Assembly: GCF_000024505.1 (NCBI RefSeq)
Contig: NC_013532.1
Coordinates: 1,054,001-1,118,000 of the forward strand
Direction: 5' to 3'
DNA: 64,000 nucleotides
DNA from: Anaplasma centrale str. Israel
Lineage (GTDB): Bacteria > Pseudomonadota > Alphaproteobacteria > Rickettsiales > Anaplasmataceae
Shown: positions 36,241 to 43,151 of the stretch, one piece after another
How the letters are laid out: each line of letters starts with the position of its first letter
Numbering within the stretch: the first letter of the stretch is position 1
Position numbers and translations under genes: made by a program
Notes under the pieces: generated by a model
The model's database searches: none
Told to the model about the DNA's origin: nothing
Seen by the model: the letters and a program-made list of their open reading frames with translations, nothing else

Positions 36241-38309
36241 GGAAGAAGCAGAGGCCGCTAATAACCCGGATAGTGTTGCGTATTGTCGCGTTTATTTATA
36301 TGCTCGTGGCCGTGGCTGTGCACGCCCTCTTAACAATAGTAGTTACGCCCCCTCGCTTAATTGTTAAGGCACTTAGAGCGTTGGATCGTCATGGGAGGGT
36401 GCAAGTTGCAGGGACTCGTGCATTATTGCACGAAGGTGCGAAGACTGTACATGCAATTGGGGCTGCAAGCAGGGATCAAGCGGAGAGATTGCGTCAGGGG
36501 CTCCCGGCGTTCGCGCCTGCAGCAGCTACTACAAGTAGTGCAACACAGGTACCTGCAGCAAAGGCGGCCACTGTAATTATTGAGGAGGATGCGGCACCTG
36601 CAAAGCGTCGGAAATCCCCGAAGAAGGCGGCAGCGACTGTAGATGATGTAAAGGAGGATGCGGCACCTGCAAAGCGTCGGAAATCCCCGAAGAAGGCGGC
36701 AGCGACTGTAGATGATGTAAAGGAGGATGCGGCACCTGCAAAGCGTCGGAAATCCCGGAGGAAGAAGGCGGCAGCGACTGAAACTGTGGAAGCAGCGCCT
36801 GCAGAAACAACAGAGGCAGATACTACAACTGTGGAAGCAACACCTGCACCTACAGCAGGCGTGTGGTGTGCATCATGCGGACACGTTCACCCACCTGCAC
36901 CTGGGACAGCTACTACAACTGCAGCAACAGAGGATTCAACGTCCGCAGCAGATGCAGATACTACAACTGTGGAAGCAACACCTGCACCTGGGACAGCTAC
37001 TACAACTGCAGCAACAGAGGATTCAACGTCCGCAGCAGATGCAGGTACTACAACTGTGGAAGCAACACCTGCACCTGGGACAGCTACTACAACTGCAGAA
37101 ACAGAGGATTCAACGTCCGCAGCAGATGCAGGTACTACAACTGTGGAAGCAACACCTGCACCTGGGACAGCTACTACAACTGCAGAAACAGAGGATTCAA
37201 CGTCCGCAGCAGATGCAGGTACTACAACTGTGGAAGCAACACCTGCACCTGGGACAGCTACTACAACTGCAGAAACAGAGGATTCAACGTCCGCAGCAGA
37301 TGCAGGTACTACAACTGTGGAAGCAACACCTGCACCTGGGACAGCTACTACAACTGCAGCAACAGAGGATTCAACGTCCGCAGCAGATGCAGATACTACA
37401 ACTGTGGAAGCAACACCTGCACCTACAGCAGGCGTGTGGTGTGCATCATGCGGACACGTTCACCCACCAGCACCCGCAGCAAAGGATCCTGAAGTTGAGC
37501 GCCTCGCTGGTGTGGAGATTGAGGATGATGTGTCCGATGACGACGAGGTTACTACATCCACTTATACGGAGACATCGGTGTCCGATGACGACGAGGTTGC
37601 CAAAAAAGGCGCACGGGCTGAACCGGCAGCTAGGCAGAGTGTGCGAGCTAAGATTGCCCTGGCTGTGCACACCATATATGGCAGATTGCGCATGACGTTC
37701 GTGATGCTCATGGAGATTTTCCTGATGCCTGGCTACGCTGCTATAGGCTGGATACATCCAGATAGGACTGCAAAGGGAGAGGTTGAATCCACCCATGTGG
37801 TAAGAGGAGTAAAGCATGCGGCACAGAAGACGGCACAGACGACAAAGTCGGCGGCGGCTTCACTGGCCGCGTCCGTTCGGCATATGTGGTACAGGCTGAG
37901 CGTCATGTTTATGATGATCGTGCACTTATTCTCAGGGACCTTGCCAGTGGCTATTGGTTGGCGGCGTGGGAGCAGTGAGCAAGCAGTTCCGCGCACATCT
38001 GTAGGAGCTGCAGTACCATGTAGAGCTGCGCAGGATAGGGCTGTCCCCGTCGTCGGGAAAGAAGCAGGTGCTGCTGTTGATAGAGACCCTACGGAACACG
38101 ATGTAGAGGCAGTGTTTAGCGCGGCGGAGTCGCTGTTAAGACTGGAAAAGTTGTTATCGCAGATGCAGACTCCTACAGTACCAAGTGGTGGCGGATGTGC
38201 ATCATGTGGACACGCTCATGCACCCTGTGCTGTTCCCCCTTCTCCGTCCGTCAGCGCGGCTCGGGTCAGTCCCGCAGCGCCTACGTGCTCCACGTTGCAT
38301 GTTCACTAG
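36072..38309 (+). CDS. Tandem-repeat membrane protein with three CASCGH motifs
   Basis: A 745-residue protein of no family I recognise. (1) A perfect-looking 29-residue duplication at the N-terminus (MDKRICGEGGAAVHRAV... twice). (2) A membrane helix (about residues 67-90, VLRIVAFIYMLVAVAVHALL). (3) Three 23-residue units, EDAAPAKRRKSPKKAAATVD, strongly basic. (4) Five full 29-residue Thr/Ala-rich units (TTTVEATPAPGTATTTA, then TEDSTSAADA). (5) Two hydrophobic hairpins (FVMLMEIFLMPGYAAIGW; MFMMIVHLFSGTLPVAIGW). CASCGH occurs at residues 266, 457 and 709. Start is GTG 36072 or ATG 36078. Likely envelope or secreted and antigenic; inference. Confidence 0.85.
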   Translation: MKMDKRICGEGGAAVHRAVPVAPDDQQRCVKMDKRICGEGGAAVHRAVPVAPDDQQRKKQRPLITRIVLRIVAFIYMLVAVAVHALLTIVVTPPRLIVKALRALDRHGRVQVAGTRALLHEGAKTVHAIGAASRDQAERLRQGLPAFAPAAATTSSATQVPAAKAATVIIEEDAAPAKRRKSPKKAAATVDDVKEDAAPAKRRKSPKKAAATVDDVKEDAAPAKRRKSRRKKAAATETVEAAPAETTEADTTTVEATPAPTAGVWCASCGHVHPPAPGTATTTAATEDSTSAADADTTTVEATPAPGTATTTAATEDSTSAADAGTTTVEATPAPGTATTTAETEDSTSAADAGTTTVEATPAPGTATTTAETEDSTSAADAGTTTVEATPAPGTATTTAETEDSTSAADAGTTTVEATPAPGTATTTAATEDSTSAADADTTTVEATPAPTAGVWCASCGHVHPPAPAAKDPEVERLAGVEIEDDVSDDDEVTTSTYTETSVSDDDEVAKKGARAEPAARQSVRAKIALAVHTIYGRLRMTFVMLMEIFLMPGYAAIGWIHPDRTAKGEVESTHVVRGVKHAAQKTAQTTKSAAASLAASVRHMWYRLSVMFMMIVHLFSGTLPVAIGWRRGSSEQAVPRTSVGAAVPCRAAQDRAVPVVGKEAGAAVDRDPTEHDVEAVFSAAESLLRLEKLLSQMQTPTVPSGGGCASCGHAHAPCAVPPSPSVSAARVSPAAPTCSTLHVH
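36584..36790 (+). repeat. Three 69-base coding repeats (23 residues each)
   Basis: Units start near 36584, 36653 and 36722 with GGAGGATGCGGCACCTGC. The third diverges at its end (KSRRKKAAATETVE). The encoded unit is rich in Lys, Arg and Ala and resembles histone-tail-like basic repeats. Confidence 0.9.
36895..37450 (+). repeat. 87-base tandem coding repeats (29 residues), bracketed by CASCGH motifs
   Basis: Units begin ACTACAACTGTGGAAG at 36960, 37047, 37134, 37221, 37308 and 37395 (last partial), with an incomplete unit before the first. Copies differ at two codons (A/E and D/G), the outer ones alike and the inner ones alike, which fits expansion from the middle. Because 87 is a multiple of three and the unit lacks stops, all three forward frames stay open here. 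Confidence 0.93.
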
Positions 38310-38394
38310 AACCTGCAACGTGTAGGGGGAGTGTTTCCCGTACAGTGCTTAGGTAGTGATACGATAATTTTAGGCAGTGTTTTTGGTATTCGGT

Positions 38395-40038
38395 ATGTCG
38401 ACTGAAGTTGAAAGGCAGGGGCCTGTAGCGGCCGGTAGGGAGGATGTAGACCCATCAAATCCTTGCAGCATGGATCATGGCTCTCTCGAAAAGCGTACTG
38501 GCAAGGCTGAAACAAAACTGAAGGAGGCTGGTGTCAGGCTCGCCAGGGACACTGCCGCAATTAGACAGGCAACGCGTCCCACAGAATCTGAGATTGGCGC
38601 CATATCACGATTCGTGGAGAAGCGAACTCGTGAATACATGGACAAGTTCTACGATGGTATGAAGAGTCTGGGCATCACCGAAGACCATGTGGTGTCACAC
38701 CAAAGGATACTGAAGCGAGAGGCTCTGAACAAAGGTGCAGAGTTTACCAAGAAAGATAGGCAAGGCCTCGCGCGTGAACTAGGACGAGCAGCACTTGACC
38801 CGGGCTCTAACGCAGCAAAGCAGTTTGCGCAGAAGGTGAAGGAAAGTCATAAAATCCTCGAGCAAGAAGCGCAGAAGGTGAAGGAAAGTCATGCAAAAGT
38901 CCAAGGAGCAAGGGCGCAACAGACTGGACCCGCGAATCATAGTAGTCCTGAGTTCATGTTTCCCACTCCGAAGGCTATAAGAGAACTTCCAGGTGCAAGC
39001 GAATACCCGAAGGTTATGGCACAACTGTTTCCTGACGCGACCAGGGTGTCCGCATGGAAACTTTTACGTGCTGAAGAGCTGCTTACCGCGCATATAAAAG
39101 CAGGGTTGAATCCTGATACATTCAATTTTGAATCGCCGGCTGTGCTACCTTCCAGTGAAGAGAAGCATAGCAAGCTCGATATCAGGGCGAGGTACGAACG
39201 AGAATGGAGGGCTATACGCAACCACCTGCTCAAGGAGGCGGAGGCCATGAGCAGGGAAGCGGCATGTAGACATGCGGAATGGGCGAGGAGTCGCGCAAGA
39301 CGTGATGCAGAACTCATGGCTAGAATAACCCAGCACAACTACGAAGCGTCCGTAAGGGCTCTAGAGGACGAGGGGTTGGTGGTCAGTGATGAGATCAAGG
39401 CAGCCATCATGAAGAGGGAAAAAGCCCTCGAGCAAGCGGCAAGAGAGCGTGCAGCATCTGGTTTCCTGAAGCGTGTGTCGGATACGATTCGGGAAGCTGT
39501 TAGGGCCTTTAGGGAACGCTTTCTTTATAATGAGGAAGCGAGTCGTCGTACCGCTGAGGTTGAAGCAAAGCTAGAAAGGGCTGGTGTTAAGATTGAAGAG
39601 CAATCGGAGGTTGCCGTAGACGTTAGCAGGCTGCCTACTACAGCTCGGAGTACAGACAACAGCAGCCAGCTTCGGGACACTAGCGCGCAAGTGGAAAAAG
39701 ATCGCGCGGCTGAAGAGAGAAAGAACCCGCTGTCGAAGTACGCACAAGAACATAAAGTTGTACGCAGCCGATTACTCGAGACCATACATGAGAGAGCGCA
39801 GATCATGCGCGAGCAAGCAGCGAGTAGACGTGCTGAACTGGCGAAGAGTCGCGCAGCTGCAGGAACAGCAAGTAGCGAAATAGAGGCGCTTCTTATCTTG
39901 GCAGAAGCAGCGTCGGTTAGATTGGCACACTTGTCATTGGAGCTGCAACAACAAACTCCCGCAACAAAGCATGTGGATGCACGCGTGGACGTTCATGCAC
40001 CCCGCGTTGCTGCTCCCACCCCTTTGTCGTTCCGCTAG
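38395..40038 (+). CDS. Appendage-associated-protein-like paralogue 1 (AAAP/ALP-like)
   Basis: A protein of 547 residues from ATG 38395 (MSTEVERQGPVAAG), the same N-terminus as its convergent paralogue. Order: variable N-terminal 60 residues; conserved helical block EIGAISRFVEKRTREYMDKFY, LGITEDHVVSHQR; duplicated EAQKVKESH; a highly conserved block FMFPTPKAIRELPGASEYPK...AGLNPDTFNF; then long charged coiled coils. There is no signal peptide or membrane helix. The tandem paralogue arrangement resembles the Anaplasma appendage-associated protein locus; that name is from memory of the family and untested. Function in host-cell F-actin-associated appendages would be inference. Confidence 0.7.
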   Translation: MSTEVERQGPVAAGREDVDPSNPCSMDHGSLEKRTGKAETKLKEAGVRLARDTAAIRQATRPTESEIGAISRFVEKRTREYMDKFYDGMKSLGITEDHVVSHQRILKREALNKGAEFTKKDRQGLARELGRAALDPGSNAAKQFAQKVKESHKILEQEAQKVKESHAKVQGARAQQTGPANHSSPEFMFPTPKAIRELPGASEYPKVMAQLFPDATRVSAWKLLRAEELLTAHIKAGLNPDTFNFESPAVLPSSEEKHSKLDIRARYEREWRAIRNHLLKEAEAMSREAACRHAEWARSRARRDAELMARITQHNYEASVRALEDEGLVVSDEIKAAIMKREKALEQAARERAASGFLKRVSDTIREAVRAFRERFLYNEEASRRTAEVEAKLERAGVKIEEQSEVAVDVSRLPTTARSTDNSSQLRDTSAQVEKDRAAEERKNPLSKYAQEHKVVRSRLLETIHERAQIMREQAASRRAELAKSRAAAGTASSEIEALLILAEAASVRLAHLSLELQQQTPATKHVDARVDVHAPRVAAPTPLSFR

Positions 40039-41400
40039 CGTGATCCGGGCCATCAGCAGCCTCTCGGCGTCCGCGAGCTCTATGTCGCAGGCTCGCTAGA
40101 AAGCCCTGCCTGCTGCAGGCGTTTGGATGCAGTGAGTTTTGTCCGGTTGTCCGGGAAGAAGGCGGCACTGCCGCAGCCGGTCTGTTATCTGGAACGTGCG
40201 CTTTGTTGCTGTTGTACTGCCGCGGGCTGCTGTTCAATTGACGCGCTAAGCTTCTCCTGTTGCGAGGTGGCGTTTATTGCGCCTGCGAGTTCCTGAACGG
40301 CATCTCTTAGCTCGGACTTCTGTGCTACTTGCGCGCTAGTGTCCCGAAGCTGGCTGCTGTTGTCTGTACTCCGAGCTGTAGTAGACAGCCTGCTAACGTC
40401 TACGGCAACCTCCGATTGCTCTTCAATCTTAACACCAGCCCTTTCTAGCTTTGCTTCAACCTCAGCAGTGTGCTCTGCAAGAGGGTTATGATCCCTAGCA
40501 TCTTTTTCCTGCACTATACCCTTGCTCTCAATACCAGTAGAGTGAGCAACGCCGGGCTGGGCCTTAACATTGTCTGCTACACTCGCAGTCCGATCGGGCG
40601 GTGTAGGCGGCGCACCAAAAAGGTCCATCACGGTCTTGACAACCTTGACAGCCTTCTGAACCATATTCAACACGAGCTTCAGGAAACCAGGCACCCTTTT
40701 GCCTGCAGCTTCGAGATCCTTTACTTCCTTCTCGAGGATCTTCTCCTTCTCTATAATGCTTTCTTTGATATCATTGTTAGCCACTACTCCGCGGTCTCCC
40801 GGAGCCTTGGCCTTCACGGACGCTTCGTTGTTGGGCACAGTGCTGCCGCGTTCAGTCAATTTAGATATGAGTTCTGCATTGCGCTCTGCACGACTCTCCG
40901 CTTCTTTCGCTAGGGCCCTCTCCCTATTCATAATACCTTCCTTGATCTTATCACTGACCGCTACTCCGCTGCTTTCCAGGGCCTTCACAGACGCTTCGTA
41001 GTTGCGCTGGGTTATTAACTCCTTGAACTTCGCATCACGTTCTGCGCGAGCCCCTGCTATTTGTTCACGTCTAATCGCTGCTGCTTCCTCCATAGCTTTC
41101 CCAGCAGCATCTATGTCTTTGAGTACGCGGTCGCGTACAACCTTCTGCTCTTGATCAATTTCTTGCTTAGTCTTGGTAGCAGGCTTTTGCTGCTCGTTTT
41201 TAGGTAGCACGATCGGCGCATCAAAATTGAATGTATCAGGATTCAACCCTGCTTTTATATGCGCGGTAAGCAGCTCTTCAGCACGTAAAAGTTTCCATGC
41301 GGACACCCTGGTCGCGTCAGGAAACAGTTGTGCCATAACCTTCGGGTATTCGCTTGCACCTGGAAGTTCTCTTATAGTCTTCGGAATGGGAAACATGAAC
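38952..41400. repeat. Inverted near-identical blocks in the convergent paralogues
   Basis: Block A: 38952-39131 (plus) matches 41221-41400 (minus) over 180 bases with only a few differences. Block B: 39556-39692 matches 40327-40463 over 137 bases with one difference that I can see (P/S codon). Sequence between the blocks is diverged. Such inverted repeats allow inversion of the intervening DNA or gene conversion. Confidence 0.88.
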
Positions 41401-41972
41401 CCGGGACTATTAGGGTCCTCATATTTTACTTGTCGCTGTGCCCTTGCTTCTTCTGCTTGGACTTTTGCATGACTTTCCTTCACCTTCTGCGCAAACTGCT
41501 GCGCTTCGTCAGAGTCTGGGTTGAGTGCTGCTCGTCTTAGTTGATGTGTAAGGTTTTGTCTATCTTCCTTGGTAAAGTCTTCACCTTTGCGCAGGGCTTC
41601 TTGCCTTAGTACCCTCTGATGTGACACCACCTGGTCTTCGGTGATGCCCAGTTTCCCCATACCACCATAGAACTTGTCCATGTATTCACGAGTTCGCTTC
41701 TCCGCGAATCGTGATATGGCACCAATCTCAGATGCTGTAAGGGGTGTTGCCTGTCTAGTTTCAGATTCTGTGGGACGTGTTGCCCGTCTAGTTGCGGCAG
41801 TGTCCTTGACTGAAAGCTTGATACCAGCTGCTTCTAGCTTTGCTTCAGCACTACCCTCTTCGAGAGCTTTCTTACTCTTGAGTGCAGACTTAACCCCCTT
41901 TGCAACAGGATCTGATGGGTTTACGTTCCCACCGGTTGCTACAGGCTCCCGCCTTTCAACTTCAGTCGACAT
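40185..41972 (-). CDS. Appendage-associated-protein-like paralogue 2 (AAAP/ALP-like)
   Basis: A protein of 595 residues from ATG 41972 (MSTEVERREPVATGG). It shares with paralogue 1 the ISRFAEKRTREYMDKFYGGM block, the FMFPIPKTIRELPGASEYPK block and the segment TAEVEAKLERAGVKIEEQSE near the C-terminus; the rest is charged coiled coil, with a hydrophobic patch near FLKLVLNMVQKAVKVVKTVM. The two genes converge, their 3' ends 146 bases apart. The near-identical DNA of the shared blocks against diverged flanks suggests gene conversion. No signal peptide; if it reaches host structures it would need a type IV or type I route. Confidence 0.7.
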   Translation of the reverse strand: MSTEVERREPVATGGNVNPSDPVAKGVKSALKSKKALEEGSAEAKLEAAGIKLSVKDTAATRRATRPTESETRQATPLTASEIGAISRFAEKRTREYMDKFYGGMGKLGITEDQVVSHQRVLRQEALRKGEDFTKEDRQNLTHQLRRAALNPDSDEAQQFAQKVKESHAKVQAEEARAQRQVKYEDPNSPGFMFPIPKTIRELPGASEYPKVMAQLFPDATRVSAWKLLRAEELLTAHIKAGLNPDTFNFDAPIVLPKNEQQKPATKTKQEIDQEQKVVRDRVLKDIDAAGKAMEEAAAIRREQIAGARAERDAKFKELITQRNYEASVKALESSGVAVSDKIKEGIMNRERALAKEAESRAERNAELISKLTERGSTVPNNEASVKAKAPGDRGVVANNDIKESIIEKEKILEKEVKDLEAAGKRVPGFLKLVLNMVQKAVKVVKTVMDLFGAPPTPPDRTASVADNVKAQPGVAHSTGIESKGIVQEKDARDHNPLAEHTAEVEAKLERAGVKIEEQSEVAVDVSRLSTTARSTDNSSQLRDTSAQVAQKSELRDAVQELAGAINATSQQEKLSASIEQQPAAVQQQQSARSR

Positions 41973-42002
41973 ACCGAATACCAAAACTACCGCCTAAATT
42001 GT

Positions 42003-42027
42003 GGACAGAAAAATCCTTTTTCTGTCC
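42003..42027 (-). terminator. Perfect hairpin between paralogues 3 and 2
   Basis: GGACAGAAAAA and TTTTTCTGTCC form a perfect 11-base stem with a three-base loop. It lies 13 bases after the stop of the third paralogue and about 30 bases before the start of the second, on the same strand. It could end the upstream transcript or act in the downstream leader; there is no T-run after it. Confidence 0.5.
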
Positions 42028-42039
42028 CTAGTCGCAAAC

Positions 42040-42861
42040 TTAACATCTACCCTGCGCGCCGCGTGTAGCCCGCTTATCAACACGGCAAGAATGAAGGGGG
42101 GGGGGGGAGGATTCTTGCACTGTATGTCTCCCACCATCAGACTTAGACGGATTCAGCTCTTCGAGCCCTACACCGGCTTCTTCTGGCTTTGCTGCAACCC
42201 GGGCAGCACGCTCTGCTAGGGGACCATAACCAAAACGCCCTCCCGCAGCCCCAGCAGCTTCCATGACATCTCCTTGAGCCAACATACGCTGCTGGAGGAG
42301 CTCAGCAATCTCATCACGATGCCGTAGCATGAACTCATCGTGCAGTCGTCGCTCGTACCTCTTTACCACCTCACGAGTATCCACACCTTTCTCGCGGATG
42401 CTGATGGCCTCCCTGACCTCATCACTGACCGCTACCCCGTGGTCCCTCAGAGCCTTTACGGATGCTTCGTAGTTATGCTGGGCTACTTCATCCTTGAATC
42501 TTGCGTTTCGTCTTGCACGGTCCCTTGCTCGTTCCGCGCGTCTGGTCCCTATGGAATCCAGCTTCTTCTGTAGGTCACCTACCGTATGGACAGCAACCTC
42601 AGGACCCGCAGATTTAGCCTGTCGTACCTCTGCGCCGAGGACTGTGTCATGGCTTTCCTTCACCTTCTGCGCAGACTGCTGCGCTTCGTCAGAGTCTGGG
42701 TTGAGTGCTGCTCGTCTTAGTTGATGTGTAAGGTTTTGTCTATCTTCCTTGGTAAAGTCTTCACCTTTGCGCAGGGCTTCTTGCCTTAGTACCCTCTGAT
42801 GTGACACCACCTGGTCTTCGGTGATGCCCAGTTTCCCCATACCACCATAGAACTTGTCCAT
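42040..42861 (-). CDS. Truncated AAAP-like paralogue 3 with a poly-C tract
   Basis: A 273-residue derivative. The first 75 residues (MDKFYGGMGKLGITEDQVV...) are almost identical to paralogue 2, but the roughly 100 residues that normally precede them are deleted. The rest (RRAERARDRARRNARFKDE, MLRHRDEIAELLQQRMLAQG, GAAGGRFGYGPLAERAAR) is distinct coiled coil. ATG 42861 has GGAGGTGA nine bases upstream, an excellent ribosome-binding site made at the deletion junction. A run of 12 C in the coding strand (42096-42107) lies 20 codons before the stop, so the C-terminus depends on tract length. Either a young gene or an expressed pseudogene. Confidence 0.6.
   Translation of the reverse strand: MDKFYGGMGKLGITEDQVVSHQRVLRQEALRKGEDFTKEDRQNLTHQLRRAALNPDSDEAQQSAQKVKESHDTVLGAEVRQAKSAGPEVAVHTVGDLQKKLDSIGTRRAERARDRARRNARFKDEVAQHNYEASVKALRDHGVAVSDEVREAISIREKGVDTREVVKRYERRLHDEFMLRHRDEIAELLQQRMLAQGDVMEAAGAAGGRFGYGPLAERAARVAAKPEEAGVGLEELNPSKSDGGRHTVQESSPPPLHSCRVDKRATRGAQGRC
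42085..42118. repeat. Poly-G(12) tract inside an inverted repeat
   Basis: Twelve consecutive G at 42096-42107 are bracketed by GCAAGAAT (42085-42092) and ATTCTTGC (42111-42118), perfect reverse complements. Long homopolymers of this type are typical slipped-strand phase-variation sites. On the coding (minus) strand it encodes consecutive prolines near the end of paralogue 3. Confidence 0.9.
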
Positions 42862-42902
42862 GTATTCAGTTCACCTCCGCCTTTCAACTTCAGTCGACAC
42901 AT
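42862..42902 (-). pseudogene. Remnant 5' end of paralogue 3
   Basis: On the minus strand the sequence reads VSTEVERRR then TGA, the family N-terminus followed at once by a stop, where paralogue 2 continues for about 95 residues. The family ATG has become GTG (42900). The stop TGA is part of the GGAGGTGA element serving ATG 42861, so translation of the nine-codon remnant could be coupled to the downstream frame. Confidence 0.6.
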
Positions 42903-42929
42903 CGAATACCAAAATCACCACCCAAAATC

Positions 42930-42957
42930 GGGGACAGAAAAGGATTTTTCTGTCCCC
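42930..42957 (-). terminator. Perfect hairpin upstream of paralogue 3
   Basis: GGGGACAGAAAA and TTTTCTGTCCCC form a perfect 12-base stem with a GGAT loop. It is a sequence relative of the hairpin at 42003-42027 and occupies the same position before the family start codon, so it is probably part of the repeated 5' unit rather than a simple terminator of the gene ending at 43152. Confidence 0.5.
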
Positions 42958-43151
42958 AGCTATGCAACCTAGGATCTACCCTGCACGCCCCTACTCAGAG
43001 CGCCCATTTGCCGCTGCAGGCATCTCCGCCACTGTGTCACTACCTGAACCCGCTTCTAGGGTCTCCTCGCAGCCTACCAGAGGCTGCGAGGAGGACTTGT
43101 GTTGAGTACCCTTGGCGCTGCCCAGCCTACAGTTTCTAGCGGACACCCCTT

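Larger units (their letters stand above)
41473..42868. repeat. 216-base direct repeat in paralogues 2 and 3
   Basis: 41473-41688 and 42653-42868 differ at a single base that I can see (GCAAACTGC against GCAGACTGC). The offset is 1180 bases. Near identity on both silent and coding positions means very recent duplication or conversion, and makes the pair a substrate for deletion of the intervening DNA. Confidence 0.92.

Noticed and set aside
36895-37450. Regularly spaced repeats that could be mistaken for a CRISPR array
   Set aside because: The 87-base units are contiguous with no unique spacers and are in-frame coding sequence.
36727-37695. Long Gln/Leu-rich and Cys/Asn-rich frames in the other two plus-strand frames of the repeat protein
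   Set aside because: They exist only because an 87-base unit without stops repeats in phase; codon pattern, start site and membrane segments support the main frame.
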